DNA of 62,294 bases from Bartonella queenslandensis (GTDB lineage: Bacteria > Pseudomonadota > Alphaproteobacteria > Rhizobiales > Rhizobiaceae). The notes below the pieces were generated by a model. It was not told where the DNA came from. It was given only the letters and a program-made list of their open reading frames with translations, and searched no databases. Numbering within the stretch: the stretch's first letter is position 1; each line of letters starts with the position of its first letter. Positions 27,967 through 38,807 of the stretch are shown piece after piece. The stretch covers positions 1-62,294 of the forward strand of contig NZ_NAAI01000011.1 of NCBI RefSeq assembly GCF_018155095.1, in the 5' to 3' direction. A program made the translations under genes and the position numbers.

Positions 27967-29611
27967 TGATCAGCGTGAAAGTATGGAGTTTGACATCGTC
28001 ATTGTCGGGGCGGGTCCCGCAGGGCTTTCTGCTGCCATTCGTCTCAAACAAATTAATCCTGAACTTTCTGTCACAATTGTTGAAAAAGGGACCGAAGTGG
28101 GGGCTCATATTCTTTCTGGTGCCGTTGTTGACCCTATCGGTATCGATACACTCTTACCAGAATGGAGAAACGACAACGACCATCCCTTCACAACCCCTGT
28201 TACCCGTGACCAGTTTTTTTTTCTAAAGCCTCAAAAAGCGACGCTATTGCCCAATATTTTACATCCCAAAATTTTATCCAATGACGGCTGTTATATCGTT
28301 TCACTTGGGAGCGTTTGCCGCTGGCTAAGCAAAAAAGCCGAAGCGCTAGGTGTTGAAATTTATCCCGGTTTTGCCGCAACAGAACCCATCCAGAATGAGA
28401 ACGGAGCCATCATTGGTGTTCTCACCAGTGATATGGGACTTAACAAAGATGGAACTCCTGGAAAAAATTATGTGCCTGGTATGGCGTTATTGGCAAAATA
28501 TACTCTGATTGCGGAAGGAGCACGCGGCTCAATCGCACAGCAACTGATACAAACTTTCAACCTCAGCAAAAATCGTGATCCCCAAAAATTTGGTCTTGGT
28601 CTCAAAGAACTCTGGGAAATTGAACCGCAAAAACACCAACGCGGTTTAGTGCAACATTTCACCGGTTGGCCCTTAGACAATTATACCGGTGGAGGCGGTT
28701 TTCTCTATCATCAAGAAAACAATGTCATTTCTGTCGGTTTTGTTGTGCACTTAGATTACAAAAATCCTTATCTTTCTCCCTTTGAAGAGTTTCAACGTTT
28801 TAAAACACATCCAAAACTCTATGAAATCTTCAAAGGAGCAAAGCGTCTTTCCTATGGCGCACGTGTTATCAGTGAAGGAGGGTGGCAATCTGTACCAAAA
28901 CTCACCTTTCCTGGTGGCGCGCTTATTGGCTGTTCTGCTGGCTTTGTCAATGTTCCTCGTATCAAAGGATCACACAATGCCATCTTATCTGGCATCTTAG
29001 CCGCCGATAAAATTACTGCCGCTCTTGTGCAAGGTCGTGCCCATGATGAAGTCAAAGAAATCGAAGAACAATGGCGAAAAGGACCCATTGGCACAGATCT
29101 TTATAAAGTGCGAAATGCCAAACCACTTTGGGCAAAATATGGGACAAAATATGGAATTAAACTAGCCGGTTTTGATATATGGTGGCAACAATTGTTCGGA
29201 TTTTCCTTATTTAAAACACTCTCCCATGGCAAGGAAGATTATGCCTGTCTTGAACCAGCAGAAAAATTTCAACCTATTTCTTACCCAAAACCCGATGGGG
29301 TTGTAACCTTTGATCGCCTTACAAGTGTTGCCCTTTCCAATACGCAGCATGAAGAAAATCAACCTTGTCATTTAAAAATAGCCTCGTTAGAAAAACAAAA
29401 AGACTCCGAATATGCAATCTATGGAGGACCTTCCACACGCTACTGCCCTGCCGCTGTCTACGAATGGCTAGAGTATAATGATCATCTGACTTATACGATC
29501 AACGCTTCAAATTGCATACATTGTAAAACGTGCGACATTAAAGATCCAAACCAAAACATCACTTGGATCTGTCCGCAAGGCAGCGAGGGGCCCTTCTATC
29601 CCAATATGTAA
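27950..29611 (+). CDS. electron transfer flavoprotein-ubiquinone oxidoreductase
   Basis: Membrane-bound enzyme that moves electrons from reduced ETF to ubiquinone, 553 residues, normal length. N-terminal FAD dinucleotide site VIVGAGPAGLSAAIRL (~18-33), ubiquinone/FAD core (GCSAGFVNVPRIKGSHNAI), and the C-terminal [4Fe-4S] cluster domain with four cysteines in NCIHCKTCDIKDP and WICPQG. The start is either M1 (MKAPLHDQRE) or M12. Immediately downstream of etfBA; the relic duplication of its first codons is just upstream. Confidence 0.95.
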   Translation: MKAPLHDQRESMEFDIVIVGAGPAGLSAAIRLKQINPELSVTIVEKGTEVGAHILSGAVVDPIGIDTLLPEWRNDNDHPFTTPVTRDQFFFLKPQKATLLPNILHPKILSNDGCYIVSLGSVCRWLSKKAEALGVEIYPGFAATEPIQNENGAIIGVLTSDMGLNKDGTPGKNYVPGMALLAKYTLIAEGARGSIAQQLIQTFNLSKNRDPQKFGLGLKELWEIEPQKHQRGLVQHFTGWPLDNYTGGGGFLYHQENNVISVGFVVHLDYKNPYLSPFEEFQRFKTHPKLYEIFKGAKRLSYGARVISEGGWQSVPKLTFPGGALIGCSAGFVNVPRIKGSHNAILSGILAADKITAALVQGRAHDEVKEIEEQWRKGPIGTDLYKVRNAKPLWAKYGTKYGIKLAGFDIWWQQLFGFSLFKTLSHGKEDYACLEPAEKFQPISYPKPDGVVTFDRLTSVALSNTQHEENQPCHLKIASLEKQKDSEYAIYGGPSTRYCPAAVYEWLEYNDHLTYTINASNCIHCKTCDIKDPNQNITWICPQGSEGPFYPNM

Positions 29612-29906
29612 GGCTTCCCCTCATCACTGTTTGTTCTCCCAAAATTGGAATATATAAAACACCATGGATAAAAATATTTCCCTCAGATCAGAAATCTATC
29701 AATCACCTTCATACGGAAGCTCTTTCACGATATAAAAAGTTATCCAATTGTGAAGTGACCAACGATTTAAGCAAGCAAGCCTGAGTAAATAAGCCGTTGT
29801 AATGATAAAAATGTCCTGATAAAAATTAAGCAAAAATAGCCTATGAGTATGGATAAAATCTTGATAAGATCTTTAGATAAGGGGTGTTTGATGAAGAGAA
29901 AAAGGC

Positions 29907-30809
29907 ATGTGTGAGAATGCATATTTTATAGGTGCGCATGCTTATTCAGCCCCCGTCATAGAGCCAGGGCTTTATCTTGTGGCAACACCGATCGGAAATC
30001 TTGCAGATATTACACTTCGTGCTTTGCAAGTGCTGGCAGGCGTTGATATTTTAGCGTGTGAGGATACACGGGTAACACGTGTTTTATTAGATCGTTACGG
30101 TATTCGAAAAAAAACTTTTCTCTATCATGAATATAATGCGCAAAAAGCAGGTCCGAAGCTCTTAGCGGCTTTGGCGGAAAACAAAACGGTAGCGCTTGTT
30201 TCAGATGCGGGAACCCCTCTTATTTCTGACCCTGGATTTCGACTAGTCGAAGAAGCCCGTAAGGAAGGTCATAAAATTGTTCCGATCCCCGGAGCATCAG
30301 CTCTTTTAGCAGCTCTGATACCAACAGGGCTTCCTACGGACAGCTTTTTCTTTGCAGGTTTTTTGAGTGCACGCAAGGCACAGCGTCAAAAACGATTAGA
30401 ACAATTAAAAGAGATTCCAGCAACTTTGATTTTTTATGAATCACCACATCGTCTTGTTGAAACTTTACAGGATATGGTTACTCTTTTTTCGGCAAACCGA
30501 CCTGCCGCAATTTGTCGTGAATTAACAAAAAAATTTGAAACCGTAGACGTTTCCAATTTGGGAAGTTTGTTGGAAAGTTATAGAAAACAGACACAGATTC
30601 GAGGGGAAATCGTTGTGCTTGTAGGAGAATCATCATCTTCTTCTTTATATGCCATGAGTGATCAAGAAGTTGATGAAATGTTATTAGAATGCGCACGGAC
30701 ATATTCCGCTGCTCAAGCAGCAGCTTTGGTTGCAAAAAAGACCGGTTTGAAAAAGCAAAAACTTTTCCAGCGGTTGATTTTTCTAAAAAATGTGGAAAAG
30801 AATGCATAA
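29907..30809 (+). CDS. rsmI: 16S rRNA (cytidine(1402)-2'-O)-methyltransferase
   Basis: Methylates the 2'-OH of C1402 in the ribosomal P site. 300 residues with tetrapyrrole-methylase fold: [19 protein letters not shown] (~22-40), [54 protein letters not shown] and the [12 protein letters not shown] motif. The N-terminus is extended by about 20 residues. It overlaps the YraN gene by 20 bases, the usual pairing in alphaproteobacteria. The gap 29612-29906 upstream holds no gene and probably the promoter. Confidence 0.95.
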   Translation: MCENAYFIGAHAYSAPVIEPGLYLVATPIGNLADITLRALQVLAGVDILACEDTRVTRVLLDRYGIRKKTFLYHEYNAQKAGPKLLAALAENKTVALVSDAGTPLISDPGFRLVEEARKEGHKIVPIPGASALLAALIPTGLPTDSFFFAGFLSARKAQRQKRLEQLKEIPATLIFYESPHRLVETLQDMVTLFSANRPAAICRELTKKFETVDVSNLGSLLESYRKQTQIRGEIVVLVGESSSSSLYAMSDQEVDEMLLECARTYSAAQAAALVAKKTGLKKQKLFQRLIFLKNVEKNA

Positions 30810-31182
30810 GACAATACAAAAAAAACGAAGACAAAAGTCTTTTTATCGAGGCGTTCGTGCAGAAAAATTGGCCGCTTGGTGGTTACGTTTCAAAGGGTTT
30901 CATATTGCTGAAATGCGTTTTAAAACAAAGTGTGGGGAAATTGATCTCATTGCACGGCGTGGAAATTTAGTGTTAATCGTTGAAGTTAAAGCACGTTCAA
31001 CGTTGGCTGAAGCAATGGAAGCGGTTTCCCGAATAAATGAAAGACGAATTGAGGCAGCAGCCGATATTTGGCTCGCACGGCAAAAAGATTATGAACTTTT
31101 ATCCGTACGATTTGATTTGATTGCAATTTTACCTTGGCGTTGGCCACAGCATATCCCTGCATTTTTTACCTCTGATCGATAA
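30790..31182 (+). CDS. YraN/UPF0102 family putative nuclease
   Basis: 130 residues. It has the Holliday-junction-resolvase-like PD-(D/E)xK core: [21 protein letters not shown], with D and E-x-K placed as in the family, followed by [20 protein letters not shown] helix (here [16 protein letters not shown]). Biochemical role in bacteria is not settled. The start may be 30790 or the ATG four codons later. Cotranscribed with rsmI. Confidence 0.9.
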   Translation: MWKRMHKTIQKKRRQKSFYRGVRAEKLAAWWLRFKGFHIAEMRFKTKCGEIDLIARRGNLVLIVEVKARSTLAEAMEAVSRINERRIEAAADIWLARQKDYELLSVRFDLIAILPWRWPQHIPAFFTSDR

Positions 31183-31285
31183 GAGGAAGCACCCATTTTA
31201 ACCATTCTCAAGAAAAAACGTTTCGTTTTTATATGCATATGCGTTAAAAAGTCTATAACCGTTTAAGCGCTATAAGGAGCAAAAT

Positions 31286-31531
31286 ATGGATGATTATGAA
31301 AAATTTGCAACAGGTTTGCTCATTGTTTTTGGAGCGCTGATTATTGGTGGTTTAATGGCAATGCATATTGTACTGATGAATAAACCAGGTTTTTTATTTG
31401 CATTAGCCGCAGCGATTGTTGGTTGGTTTTCTGCTTTTGCCGTTCTGTTTGACAAACCAAAAATCTATTTGGGCTTGATTATTCTTGCTATTTTATGTGT
31501 TGCTTCCTCAATTAGCGCTTATGTTAGTTAA
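31286..31531 (+). CDS. small hydrophobic membrane protein
   Basis: 81 residues, three predicted membrane helices (TGLLIVFGALIIGGLMAMHIV, FLFALAAAIVGWFSAFAVLF, IYLGLIILAILCVASSISAYV, slightly trimmed). AAGGAGC lies eight bases before the ATG. No family recognised. It is between YraN and the ProC-like gene in the same direction with short gaps, so probably on the same transcript. Confidence 0.75.
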   Translation: MDDYEKFATGLLIVFGALIIGGLMAMHIVLMNKPGFLFALAAAIVGWFSAFAVLFDKPKIYLGLIILAILCVASSISAYVS

Positions 31532-31586
31532 AACATCTAAGGTGTTGATTGAGATTCCTTTTAAAAAATAAAACTGAGGAATAGAA

Positions 31587-32378
31587 ATGAAACTTGGCTT
31601 TTTGGGAACAGGCACAATCAGTGCTTCGATGGTGAATGGCATCATGACAAGCGCCTTTAATGTTTCTTCTATTATTGTTTCACCGCGTAATGCACAAACA
31701 GCAGAACATCTTTCACGCACTTATGATAAAGTTATAATTGCTGAAAATAATCAAGCGTTGCTTGATGTGAGTGATTGTGTTTTTCTTTGCCTGCCCAACC
31801 AAATTGCAGAAGGCATTTTGCGTTCTCTTCATTTTCGTCCAGAACAGCTGGTTATTTCCGTTCTTGCCATGGCAAAAGCAGCAGAAGTAGAAGCGTGGAT
31901 CAACCATAAAGTTTATCGTGCTGTTCCATTACCTTTTGTCGCAGAATGCAAAAATTTGACCCCCATTTATCCCGATCATCCCTTTTTACGAACTTTATTT
32001 GATGCATTGGGGGGCACATTGGTGCTCGATAAGGAAGAACAGTTTAATCTTTTTATGACGGCGGGTTCTCTTATGGGCGTATATTTTAATTTTATCGAAA
32101 CAGCCCATCAATGGTTTATAACACAAGGATTAAATAAACAGCAATCAGCAGAGTTTCTTACCATGATGTTTGGAAATCTTACGGATGAAATGCGTAAAAT
32201 TATAGCAATGGATCATTCTACCTCTCTTAATTTTGCACTGCTTGAAAAAGAGTTTTCAACAAAGGGGGGAACAAATGAATTTTTGTCAAATTATTTTTCT
32301 CATCAAGGGGGAAGATGTGCTTTAACAACAGCTCTTGAGGCGACTTTACAAAAAATGAACGCTTCTAAAAAGACTTAA
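31587..32378 (+). CDS. pyrroline-5-carboxylate reductase family protein
   Basis: 263 residues. N-terminal Rossmann site KLGFLGTGTISASMVNGI, NADP-binding region, PLPFVAECKNLTPIYP (family V-R-x-M-P-N equivalent is altered to VYRAVPLPFV), and a C-terminal helical dimerisation domain (TAGSLMGVYFNFIETAHQWF, GGTNEFLSNYF). Canonical ProC has MPNTP and GGTTxAG near these points. Here they are changed, so it may be a diverged paralogue acting on another substrate rather than true proline synthesis. RBS GAGGAATAG upstream. Confidence 0.8.
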   Translation: MKLGFLGTGTISASMVNGIMTSAFNVSSIIVSPRNAQTAEHLSRTYDKVIIAENNQALLDVSDCVFLCLPNQIAEGILRSLHFRPEQLVISVLAMAKAAEVEAWINHKVYRAVPLPFVAECKNLTPIYPDHPFLRTLFDALGGTLVLDKEEQFNLFMTAGSLMGVYFNFIETAHQWFITQGLNKQQSAEFLTMMFGNLTDEMRKIIAMDHSTSLNFALLEKEFSTKGGTNEFLSNYFSHQGGRCALTTALEATLQKMNASKKT

Positions 32379-33220
32379 GCAACATTTTTTCTCATCTCAA
32401 GTAAGAGAGAATGATGGATCTATTGATTGAGCTCTTTATCAATATAGATTGATAATTGTCTGCTATAGATCTTTTAAAAGGAGGATAAACGGGCTTTTTA
32501 AATGCCTATCTCTTCAATTTGACATGAATAGAAATAAATCTTTCGATGAATCCTCAAGCTATTTTCATAGCACAAAATCATTTATAGGAAGATAATTTAT
32601 CCTTTAATATTTGAAATAAGAATACTGACAAAATTTTTTCCCATTTTACATTCTCTTGTCACGAAATAAAAAATGTTTGTTTATCTATTAAAAAAGGAAA
32701 CAACATTGAGATAAAATCGTTCAAAAAGAGCGTAAATAGACTGGCCAACTTTATGCAAAAAGAGAGAAAACTTTGAGAAAGCAAAGAGCATAATGAATAC
32801 GGCTTATCTCTTTTTATTTAAGGAGAAATACTATGAAATCTATACACTTCATAGGCGTTTTTAGGTTGTATCCTTCACAGGTACTCTCGTGAAATGGATG
32901 AACCCCATTGAAAACTGTTCTCTTTTAAAACAAGCACTTGCATAATAAACATAAATGTATTCTTGAAATTTTTTTTGTTGTGTAAAAAGCATATACTCAT
33001 AAAAACCGCGAAAAATAAAAACATGAAAGAATGCATCATCTCCATTTTTTTAAAGAGCTTTCTTTCAATGCTTTTGAACGTAGAAAAACCGAATGAAAAG
33101 ATGGTGATAGAAAATTATTTTCTCCGGATTAGAATTCATATTCCCCTTCTAAAAAAGCAACTATTTTTAATATCTTTTATAAGTGTGTTTTAGCAAGAGC
33201 TCTCTTAAACAAACATACAT
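32379..33220. other. gene-free region
   Basis: 840 bases between convergent genes. The open frame 32963-33193 is AT-rich, low-complexity and has no ribosome site, so I do not count it. No hairpin with a clear T-run was found. The sequence looks like decayed DNA. Confidence 0.5.
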
Positions 33221-34282
33221 TTAAAAGAGTTTATTTTTTATTTGATCAACAATTGTACGGTACAATTGAGCGTGCTCGCCATCAGGCTGAGAAACAAAAA
33301 TGGGGTTCCCCTCATCTGAAGAACATCGTAAAGCTGCATCAAGCGGTATTTCTGCTAAGAAGGGGACCTCTCGACGTTCTGCTTCTTCCCGCGCACCACC
33401 ATGACCAAAAATATCGTAGCGTTTTCCTGTATCAGGAGCAATGAAATAACTCATATTCTCAATCAGTCCTAAAATCGGAACATTGACTTTCATGAACATT
33501 TCTATCGCTTTCCGTGCATCAACTAAAGCAAGATCCTGAGGTGTAGAAACAACCAACGCGCCCGTTAATTGTACCTGTTGCGCAAGTGTTAATTGTGCAT
33601 CCCCTGTACCCGGCGGCATATCCACGACTAAAACATCCAAAGGTCGCCATACAACATCTCGTAACAATTGCGTTACAGCAGCCATAACCATAGGACCACG
33701 CCATACCACCGGCTTTTCTTCTTCAACCAAAAATCCCATCGACATCAATTTAAGGTTGAATTTTTCAAGAGGCTGAATCTTTTTTCCGCCCATAAGTTGT
33801 GGTTTTTGGTTAACGAGTCCTGTCAAACGTGGCAAAGATGGACCATAAATATCTGCATCCATCAGCCCTGTTTTGAAACCAGCATCTTGTAAAGCTAAGG
33901 CAATATTGATCGCCATCGTCGATTTTCCCACCCCTCCTTTTCCAGAAGCAACAGCAATGACGTGCCTCACACCTTCTATAGGCATTTTCACAGGCAAGAG
34001 ATGTGCTCTGCGTTGAGGCACTCCCCTTGTTGTTTTTTCTGCTGTAAGCGTGACAACAACAGATTCCACTCCCTCTAAAGCGCACACCAGCTCTTCAGCA
34101 GAACGACGCAATGATTCCCATTCTTGCACACGTCCATCGGGAACTGTAATGGAAAAGAAAACCTTACCATGAGCGATTAATATTTCTGAAAGAAGCCCCA
34201 ACGATACAATATCGCTTTCAAGATCTGGTCCTTTGATTTGACGTAACACGTTGCGGACAATCTCACTTGTGATAGGATCCAC
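33221..34282 (-). CDS. mrp: Mrp/NBP35 family ATP-binding iron-sulfur carrier
   Basis: 353 residues. N-terminal MIP18/DUF59 domain (ITSEIVRNVLRQIKGPDLESDIV..., ~3-80), then deviant Walker A ASGKGGVGKSTMAIN, DADIYGPSLPRL, DMPPGTGDAQLTL and STPQDLALVDA. The segment that carries CxxC in many Mrp proteins reads ENMSYFIAPDTGKRYDIFG, without cysteines, as in other Rhizobiales to my knowledge; an Fe-S bridging role may therefore differ. The start is GTG with AGAGGAAAGAGC upstream. Monocistronic. Confidence 0.9.
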   Translation of the reverse strand: MDPITSEIVRNVLRQIKGPDLESDIVSLGLLSEILIAHGKVFFSITVPDGRVQEWESLRRSAEELVCALEGVESVVVTLTAEKTTRGVPQRRAHLLPVKMPIEGVRHVIAVASGKGGVGKSTMAINIALALQDAGFKTGLMDADIYGPSLPRLTGLVNQKPQLMGGKKIQPLEKFNLKLMSMGFLVEEEKPVVWRGPMVMAAVTQLLRDVVWRPLDVLVVDMPPGTGDAQLTLAQQVQLTGALVVSTPQDLALVDARKAIEMFMKVNVPILGLIENMSYFIAPDTGKRYDIFGHGGAREEAERREVPFLAEIPLDAALRCSSDEGNPIFVSQPDGEHAQLYRTIVDQIKNKLF

Positions 34283-34870
34283 GCTCTTTCCTCTCTATAA
34301 AACACCAACAAATACAAGCATAAAAACGAAAAATACGGACAGGTTCCTCACCTAAAATTTTTGACTTTACTTAAGGATTATAAAGTATAAATATGACTTA
34401 TATTTTATCTCTTTAAAAATACGAAACCACCCTTAAATAAAGAAATTTAAGCATAAAATCTGCTATAAAAGCTTATCAAGCGCGTTTGTGCAACAAGCAC
34501 TGAATATTCTGATCAGGGTTTTGTAAAAAACAAAACTGAGAAAAGCTCTTAATATCAAAGCATTTTTTAAATTGAGCATACGCTAATCCATCATGCTTTC
34601 TTTGAATTCTTTAAAGCCCTAGTCATTTATTTTCTCTAGACTCAATGGTCTTTTTCTGACATTTTTAAAGTATCATAAAAAAAGTGTCACAAACAGGTAT
34701 AAGGTTCTTGATATTTTTTCAAGCAAGAGAAAGCCAAACTAAGATTGACTTTTTTTATATTTTTTCTTATGGGTTAGCAGTCGTCTGATAGGATAGAATT
34801 GTTCATCTCGCGCATCATTGCTCATAAAACGAAGATTTAAGAAGGGCCGCACTCCGCGGTATTTAAATAA
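34283..34870. other. divergent spacer upstream of rpmH
   Basis: About 590 bases, AT-rich, between mrp and rpmH. It should hold the rpmH promoter. TTGACT-like and TATATT-like hexamers occur near 34746-34760, but I would not fix a promoter from them. No DnaA-box cluster seen, so no evidence for an origin here. Confidence 0.4.
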
Positions 34871-35005
34871 ATGAAACGTACTTACCAACCCTCTAAACTT
34901 GTCCGTAAACGCCGCCATGGGTTTCGTGCCCGTATGGCCACAGCTGGAGGACGTAAAGTTATTGCTGCAAGACGTGCTCGTGGACGTAAGCGGCTCTCTG
35001 CTTAA
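34871..35005 (+). CDS. rpmH: 50S ribosomal protein L34
   Basis: 44 residues, [18 protein letters not shown]... ending ARGRKRLSA, the complete and highly conserved L34. It begins the rpmH-rnpA-yidC-yihA block conserved in most bacteria. Confidence 0.98.
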   Translation: MKRTYQPSKLVRKRRHGFRARMATAGGRKVIAARRARGRKRLSA

Positions 35006-35107
35006 CTATTTAAATTTTCACATCAGCATTTCCTCGTTGTGAAACTTTTGTTATGAACCTCTGATGCCTCATTGCAGGACTTTAATGAAATTGCGAAACG
35101 TTCTTTT

Positions 35108-35500
35108 ATGAAGAAAAAACATCCCTGCCGCATTCGCAAAAGAGCAGATTTTTTGGCTGTCCGTACAGGAGAAAAACGACGGGGTCCTTTGTTTTTACTC
35201 GAAGTTAAATCTCGTGAACAAACAACAGAAAGGAAATCTTCTCTTGTTGCGCGTGTAGGCTTTACTGTCACCCGTAAAAACGGTAATGCTGTGAAACGTA
35301 ATCGTATCAAAAGGCGCTTGCGTGAAGCCGTAAGGGTTGGTGTCATAAACCATATGGAAGCAGGAACAGACTATGTCATTGTAGCGTATCGTGATGCGTT
35401 ACATGCGCCTTTCACATCTTTGATTAGTGAATTAAATCGGCGAATAAAACCAAAAACAAAACATCAGCAACGACAACAAGGGTGTACGAATGGAATATAA
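35108..35500 (+). CDS. rnpA: ribonuclease P protein component
   Basis: Protein subunit of RNase P, which trims tRNA 5' leaders. 130 residues from ATG at 35108 ([15 protein letters not shown]). Hallmarks: [40 protein letters not shown] (the RNR motif; shown here without its full run) and [10 protein letters not shown]. An upstream in-frame TTG at 35072 is open, but the family begins near 35108. It overlaps yidC by 11 bases. Confidence 0.93.
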   Translation: MKKKHPCRIRKRADFLAVRTGEKRRGPLFLLEVKSREQTTERKSSLVARVGFTVTRKNGNAVKRNRIKRRLREAVRVGVINHMEAGTDYVIVAYRDALHAPFTSLISELNRRIKPKTKHQQRQQGCTNGI

Positions 35501-37334
35501 CCGCAATTTCTTTATCGCTATTGGCTTATCTTTCCTAGTGCTCGTCGCATGGCAGTTCCTTCATGTTGCTCCCAAACAAGCAAAGTTACAAAAACAACAA
35601 ATCATCGCACAGCAACAGCAATTGTCAAAACAACAATCAGCCCTTTCTACTACTACAGCGGATTTTTCTGACGATCCCTCAGCCCATCAAGCGGCATCGA
35701 TCATCGAACAGCCAATGACTCCTGAAATCCGCAAAGCTGTATTAGCCAAAACAGAGCGTGTCGCAATCAAAACCGATGAACTGGAAGGCTCTATCAATCT
35801 TGTTGGTGCACAATTTGATGATCTTCACCTTAAGAGATATCGTGTAACAGTCGATAAAAAATCACCGGAAATTGATTTGCTCAATCCTAAAGGATTCAAA
35901 ACGACCTACCTTGCTGAATTCGGTTTTACAAGTGCATCTTTGCCAGCAAAAGCCTTGCCACAACCTGATACACAATGGCAAATAGAGGGAAATAATACAA
36001 CCCTTACCCCTTCAACACCCATCACTTTGATTTATAATAATGGACAGGGGCAAATCTTCCGCCGTACCCTTTCTGTTGATGATCATTACATGTTTACCAT
36101 TGAAGATTCTATCAGCAATGAAAGTGATCAACCAATATATCTCTCATCCTATGCCCGCGTTGCCCGTGCAGCACCACCAGAACATACCAATGCAACCTAT
36201 TTGCTTCATGAGGGAATGATTGGTATTGCAGGAGATTCGCTCAAAACTGAAAAATATAAGACCTTAGCAGAGCTTGATCCAAATCCTGATAATGGACAAA
36301 AGAGCATGACTTTTTCCAAAGTGACAGGAGGCTGGATTGGTATTACCGATAAATATTGGGCTGTAGCGGTTATTCCGCAACAAGATAAAGAATATACAAG
36401 CCGTTTTATTTATTTTGATCGTTTACAAACGCATTATCAATCTGACTTGCTCGGATCGCCTTTAACGATTGCCCCCAATGAAACAAAAAGCGTTACAAAT
36501 CGTCTTTTTGCTGGCGCCAAACAAGTTGAAATCATTAATCACTATCAAAACGACCTAAAAATCAACAAGTTTGCTCTTTTAATTGATTGGGGGTGGTTTG
36601 ATTTCATCACAAAACCGATGTTTGCCCTCATTGACATTCTTTATAAGCAAACAGGAAATTTTGGTGTCGCCATCCTTCTTGTTACAGTGCTCTTAAAAAC
36701 ACTTCTTTTCCCTCTCGCCAATAAGTCTTATAAATCTATGGCGCGCATGAAGCTGTTACAACCACGGTTGCTAGAAATAAAAGAAAAATATCCCGATGAC
36801 AAAAACAAACAACAACAAGCAATCATAGAACTGTATAAAACCGAGAAAATTAATCCCCTTGCCGGCTGTTGGCCAATGTTGGTTCAATTTCCAATATTCT
36901 TTGCTCTTTATAAAGTTCTCTATATTACCATTGAAATGCGCCATGCACCTTTCTTTGGCTGGATTCAAGATTTAGCTGCTCCCGACCCAACGTCTCTTTT
37001 CAACTTATTTGGTCTCTTGCCCTATGCAACGCCAGCATTTCTTATGATTGGTGCATGGCCTTTGATTATGGGGATAACGATGTTTTTACAAATGCGTATG
37101 AATCCTGCTCCTCAAGACCAAACTCAAGCGATGATCTTTGCATGGATGCCTGTCGTCTTTACTTTTATGCTTGCCTCTTTCCCTGTTGGTCTTGTCATCT
37201 ATTGGGCATGGAACAATATATTGTCAATCATTCAGCAAGGTATCATGATGAAGCGCCAAGGAGCCAAAATTGAGCTTTTTGATAATTTGAAAGCCATGTG
37301 GAGAAAATCACCCAAAAAAGAAGCGCAAGAATGA
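35490..37334 (+). CDS. yidC: membrane protein insertase
   Basis: Inner-membrane insertase/chaperone working alone or with Sec, 614 residues. N-terminal helix ([20 protein letters not shown]), a glutamine-rich linker, large periplasmic P1 domain (~80-350), then the conserved five-helix core starting [19 protein letters not shown], with the substrate-groove arginine in [13 protein letters not shown], and a basic tail. Overlaps rnpA; its stop overlaps the yihA start (ATGA). Confidence 0.96.
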   Translation: MEYNRNFFIAIGLSFLVLVAWQFLHVAPKQAKLQKQQIIAQQQQLSKQQSALSTTTADFSDDPSAHQAASIIEQPMTPEIRKAVLAKTERVAIKTDELEGSINLVGAQFDDLHLKRYRVTVDKKSPEIDLLNPKGFKTTYLAEFGFTSASLPAKALPQPDTQWQIEGNNTTLTPSTPITLIYNNGQGQIFRRTLSVDDHYMFTIEDSISNESDQPIYLSSYARVARAAPPEHTNATYLLHEGMIGIAGDSLKTEKYKTLAELDPNPDNGQKSMTFSKVTGGWIGITDKYWAVAVIPQQDKEYTSRFIYFDRLQTHYQSDLLGSPLTIAPNETKSVTNRLFAGAKQVEIINHYQNDLKINKFALLIDWGWFDFITKPMFALIDILYKQTGNFGVAILLVTVLLKTLLFPLANKSYKSMARMKLLQPRLLEIKEKYPDDKNKQQQAIIELYKTEKINPLAGCWPMLVQFPIFFALYKVLYITIEMRHAPFFGWIQDLAAPDPTSLFNLFGLLPYATPAFLMIGAWPLIMGITMFLQMRMNPAPQDQTQAMIFAWMPVVFTFMLASFPVGLVIYWAWNNILSIIQQGIMMKRQGAKIELFDNLKAMWRKSPKKEAQE

Positions 37335-37975
37335 CAAAAGATTCTTCCCTTTCTGAAATTTTTTCTCGCAATTGGGTTTTTATTCGTGGTGTTCCTGCAA
37401 TACGCTTTCTTCCCCCTGAAGGACCAGCAGAAATCGCATTTGCGGGACGTTCCAATGTTGGAAAATCATCTTTAATCAACGCACTTGTCCAGCAAAAAGG
37501 TTTAGCACGGACCTCAAATACACCAGGACGGACTCAAGAGCTTAATTATTTTGTCCCCGATGGTTTCAGTGGACAAAGAGAAGATCTTCCCCCTTTCGCA
37601 GTCGTCGATATGCCTGGTTATGGTTTTGCTGCTGCTCCGAAAAATCTGGTTGATGCTTGGACAAATTTGATTTTTAGCTATTTACGAGGACGCTCAACAC
37701 TAAAACGTGTATATCTGTTGATTGATTCACGGCATGGAATTAAAAATAATGATGAAGATGTTCTTGCACTCCTTGATAAAGCAGCCGTTTCTTACCAAAT
37801 TGTTTTGACAAAAAGTGATAAAATCAAATCAAATGCCTTGGAAAAATTAATGATGACAACCCAAACAAAACTTCTCAAACACCCAGCAGCTTATCCTGAG
37901 ATTCTCGCAACCTCTTCAGAAAAAGCGTACGGTTTGGAAGAATTACGTGCTGCCATTTTGCAAACCATTGCATAA
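37331..37975 (+). CDS. yihA: ribosome-biogenesis GTPase
   Basis: EngB/YsxC family GTPase needed for late 50S assembly, 214 residues from ATG at 37331, which overlaps the yidC stop. G1 [16 protein letters not shown]2 region [17 protein letters not shown]3 DMPGYGFA, G4 TKSDK, G5 ATSSEKAYG. An earlier in-frame codon at 37298 is inside yidC and not needed. Confidence 0.95.
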   Translation: MTKDSSLSEIFSRNWVFIRGVPAIRFLPPEGPAEIAFAGRSNVGKSSLINALVQQKGLARTSNTPGRTQELNYFVPDGFSGQREDLPPFAVVDMPGYGFAAAPKNLVDAWTNLIFSYLRGRSTLKRVYLLIDSRHGIKNNDEDVLALLDKAAVSYQIVLTKSDKIKSNALEKLMMTTQTKLLKHPAAYPEILATSSEKAYGLEELRAAILQTIA

Positions 37976-38114
37976 GAGAACACATTCATATTATTAACAA
38001 TTTATTAAGCATAATTGCCAACCGCTGCTAATGATCTTGTACTTCTAGTCAAGCATCTTTATAAAAAAGATGGCTTGAAGGAATTTTTATCAACTCTATT
38101 TGATAGTGTAAATT

Positions 38115-38807
38115 ATGCTGACACTTTTTCACTCTCCCCTATCCACTGCTTCGCGCTTCGTACGCCTTATTCTTGGGGAATATGGTATAGCCACGCAACT
38201 GATTGAAGAATATGAATGGGCTAGAAGACATGAATTTCTCGCTCTCAATCCTGCCGGTCATGTTCCTGTTTTTCTTGATGAACACGAAGTTCCCCTATCA
38301 GGTCCCTTCGTTATCTGCGAATATTTAGATGAAACCCATGGAAGTTTACGACAAGAAAATAAACTCTTTCCGGAAAATCCTTTAAATCGTGCGGAAGTAC
38401 GCCGCCTCAATGACTGGTTTTTAAATAAATTTGAAAATGAAGCAACACGCCATATTGTCCGAGAGCGAATCCATAAACGTGAAATGCCCCTCGCCATTGG
38501 CGGTGGAGCGCCCAATTCACAAATTTTACGCAATGCACGAGCCAATATTCCCCCCCATATGAACTATCTCAATTGGCTGTGTGCCTCTCGCGATAGCTTG
38601 GTGGGGTCTACCTTATCCTATGCTGATCTAGCAGCCGCTGCTGCTGTTTCCGTACTTGATTTTCTAGGGGAAATTGACTGGGAACAGTCCCCGGCAGCTA
38701 AAGATTGGTATATGCGGATTAAATCACGTCCTTCTTTTCGTTCTCTTTTAGCAGATCGTGTCCGCGGCATTGTTGCAAGTGCTCACTACGCTGATCTTGA
38801 TTTCTAG
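38115..38807 (+). CDS. glutathione S-transferase family protein
   Basis: 230 residues. N-terminal thioredoxin-like domain (MLTLFHSPLSTASRFVRLIL, LNPAGHVPVFLDEHEVPLSG with the cis-proline VPVF, CEYLDETHG), C-terminal all-helical domain. It has a long insertion (RHIVRERIHKREMPLAIGGGAP) seen in a Rhizobiales-specific GST subgroup. Serine in SPLSTASR may be the catalytic residue. Substrate unknown. No clear ribosome site; the start is by family fit. Confidence 0.85.
   Translation: MLTLFHSPLSTASRFVRLILGEYGIATQLIEEYEWARRHEFLALNPAGHVPVFLDEHEVPLSGPFVICEYLDETHGSLRQENKLFPENPLNRAEVRRLNDWFLNKFENEATRHIVRERIHKREMPLAIGGGAPNSQILRNARANIPPHMNYLNWLCASRDSLVGSTLSYADLAAAAAVSVLDFLGEIDWEQSPAAKDWYMRIKSRPSFRSLLADRVRGIVASAHYADLDF

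Noticed and set aside
32963..33193. 76-codon plus-strand ORF
   Set aside because: Low-complexity, no ribosome binding site, no recognisable fold, isolated in decayed DNA.
34283..34870. Replication origin next to rpmH
   Set aside because: No cluster of DnaA boxes seen and no dnaA gene; rpmH is not origin-linked in all alphaproteobacteria.
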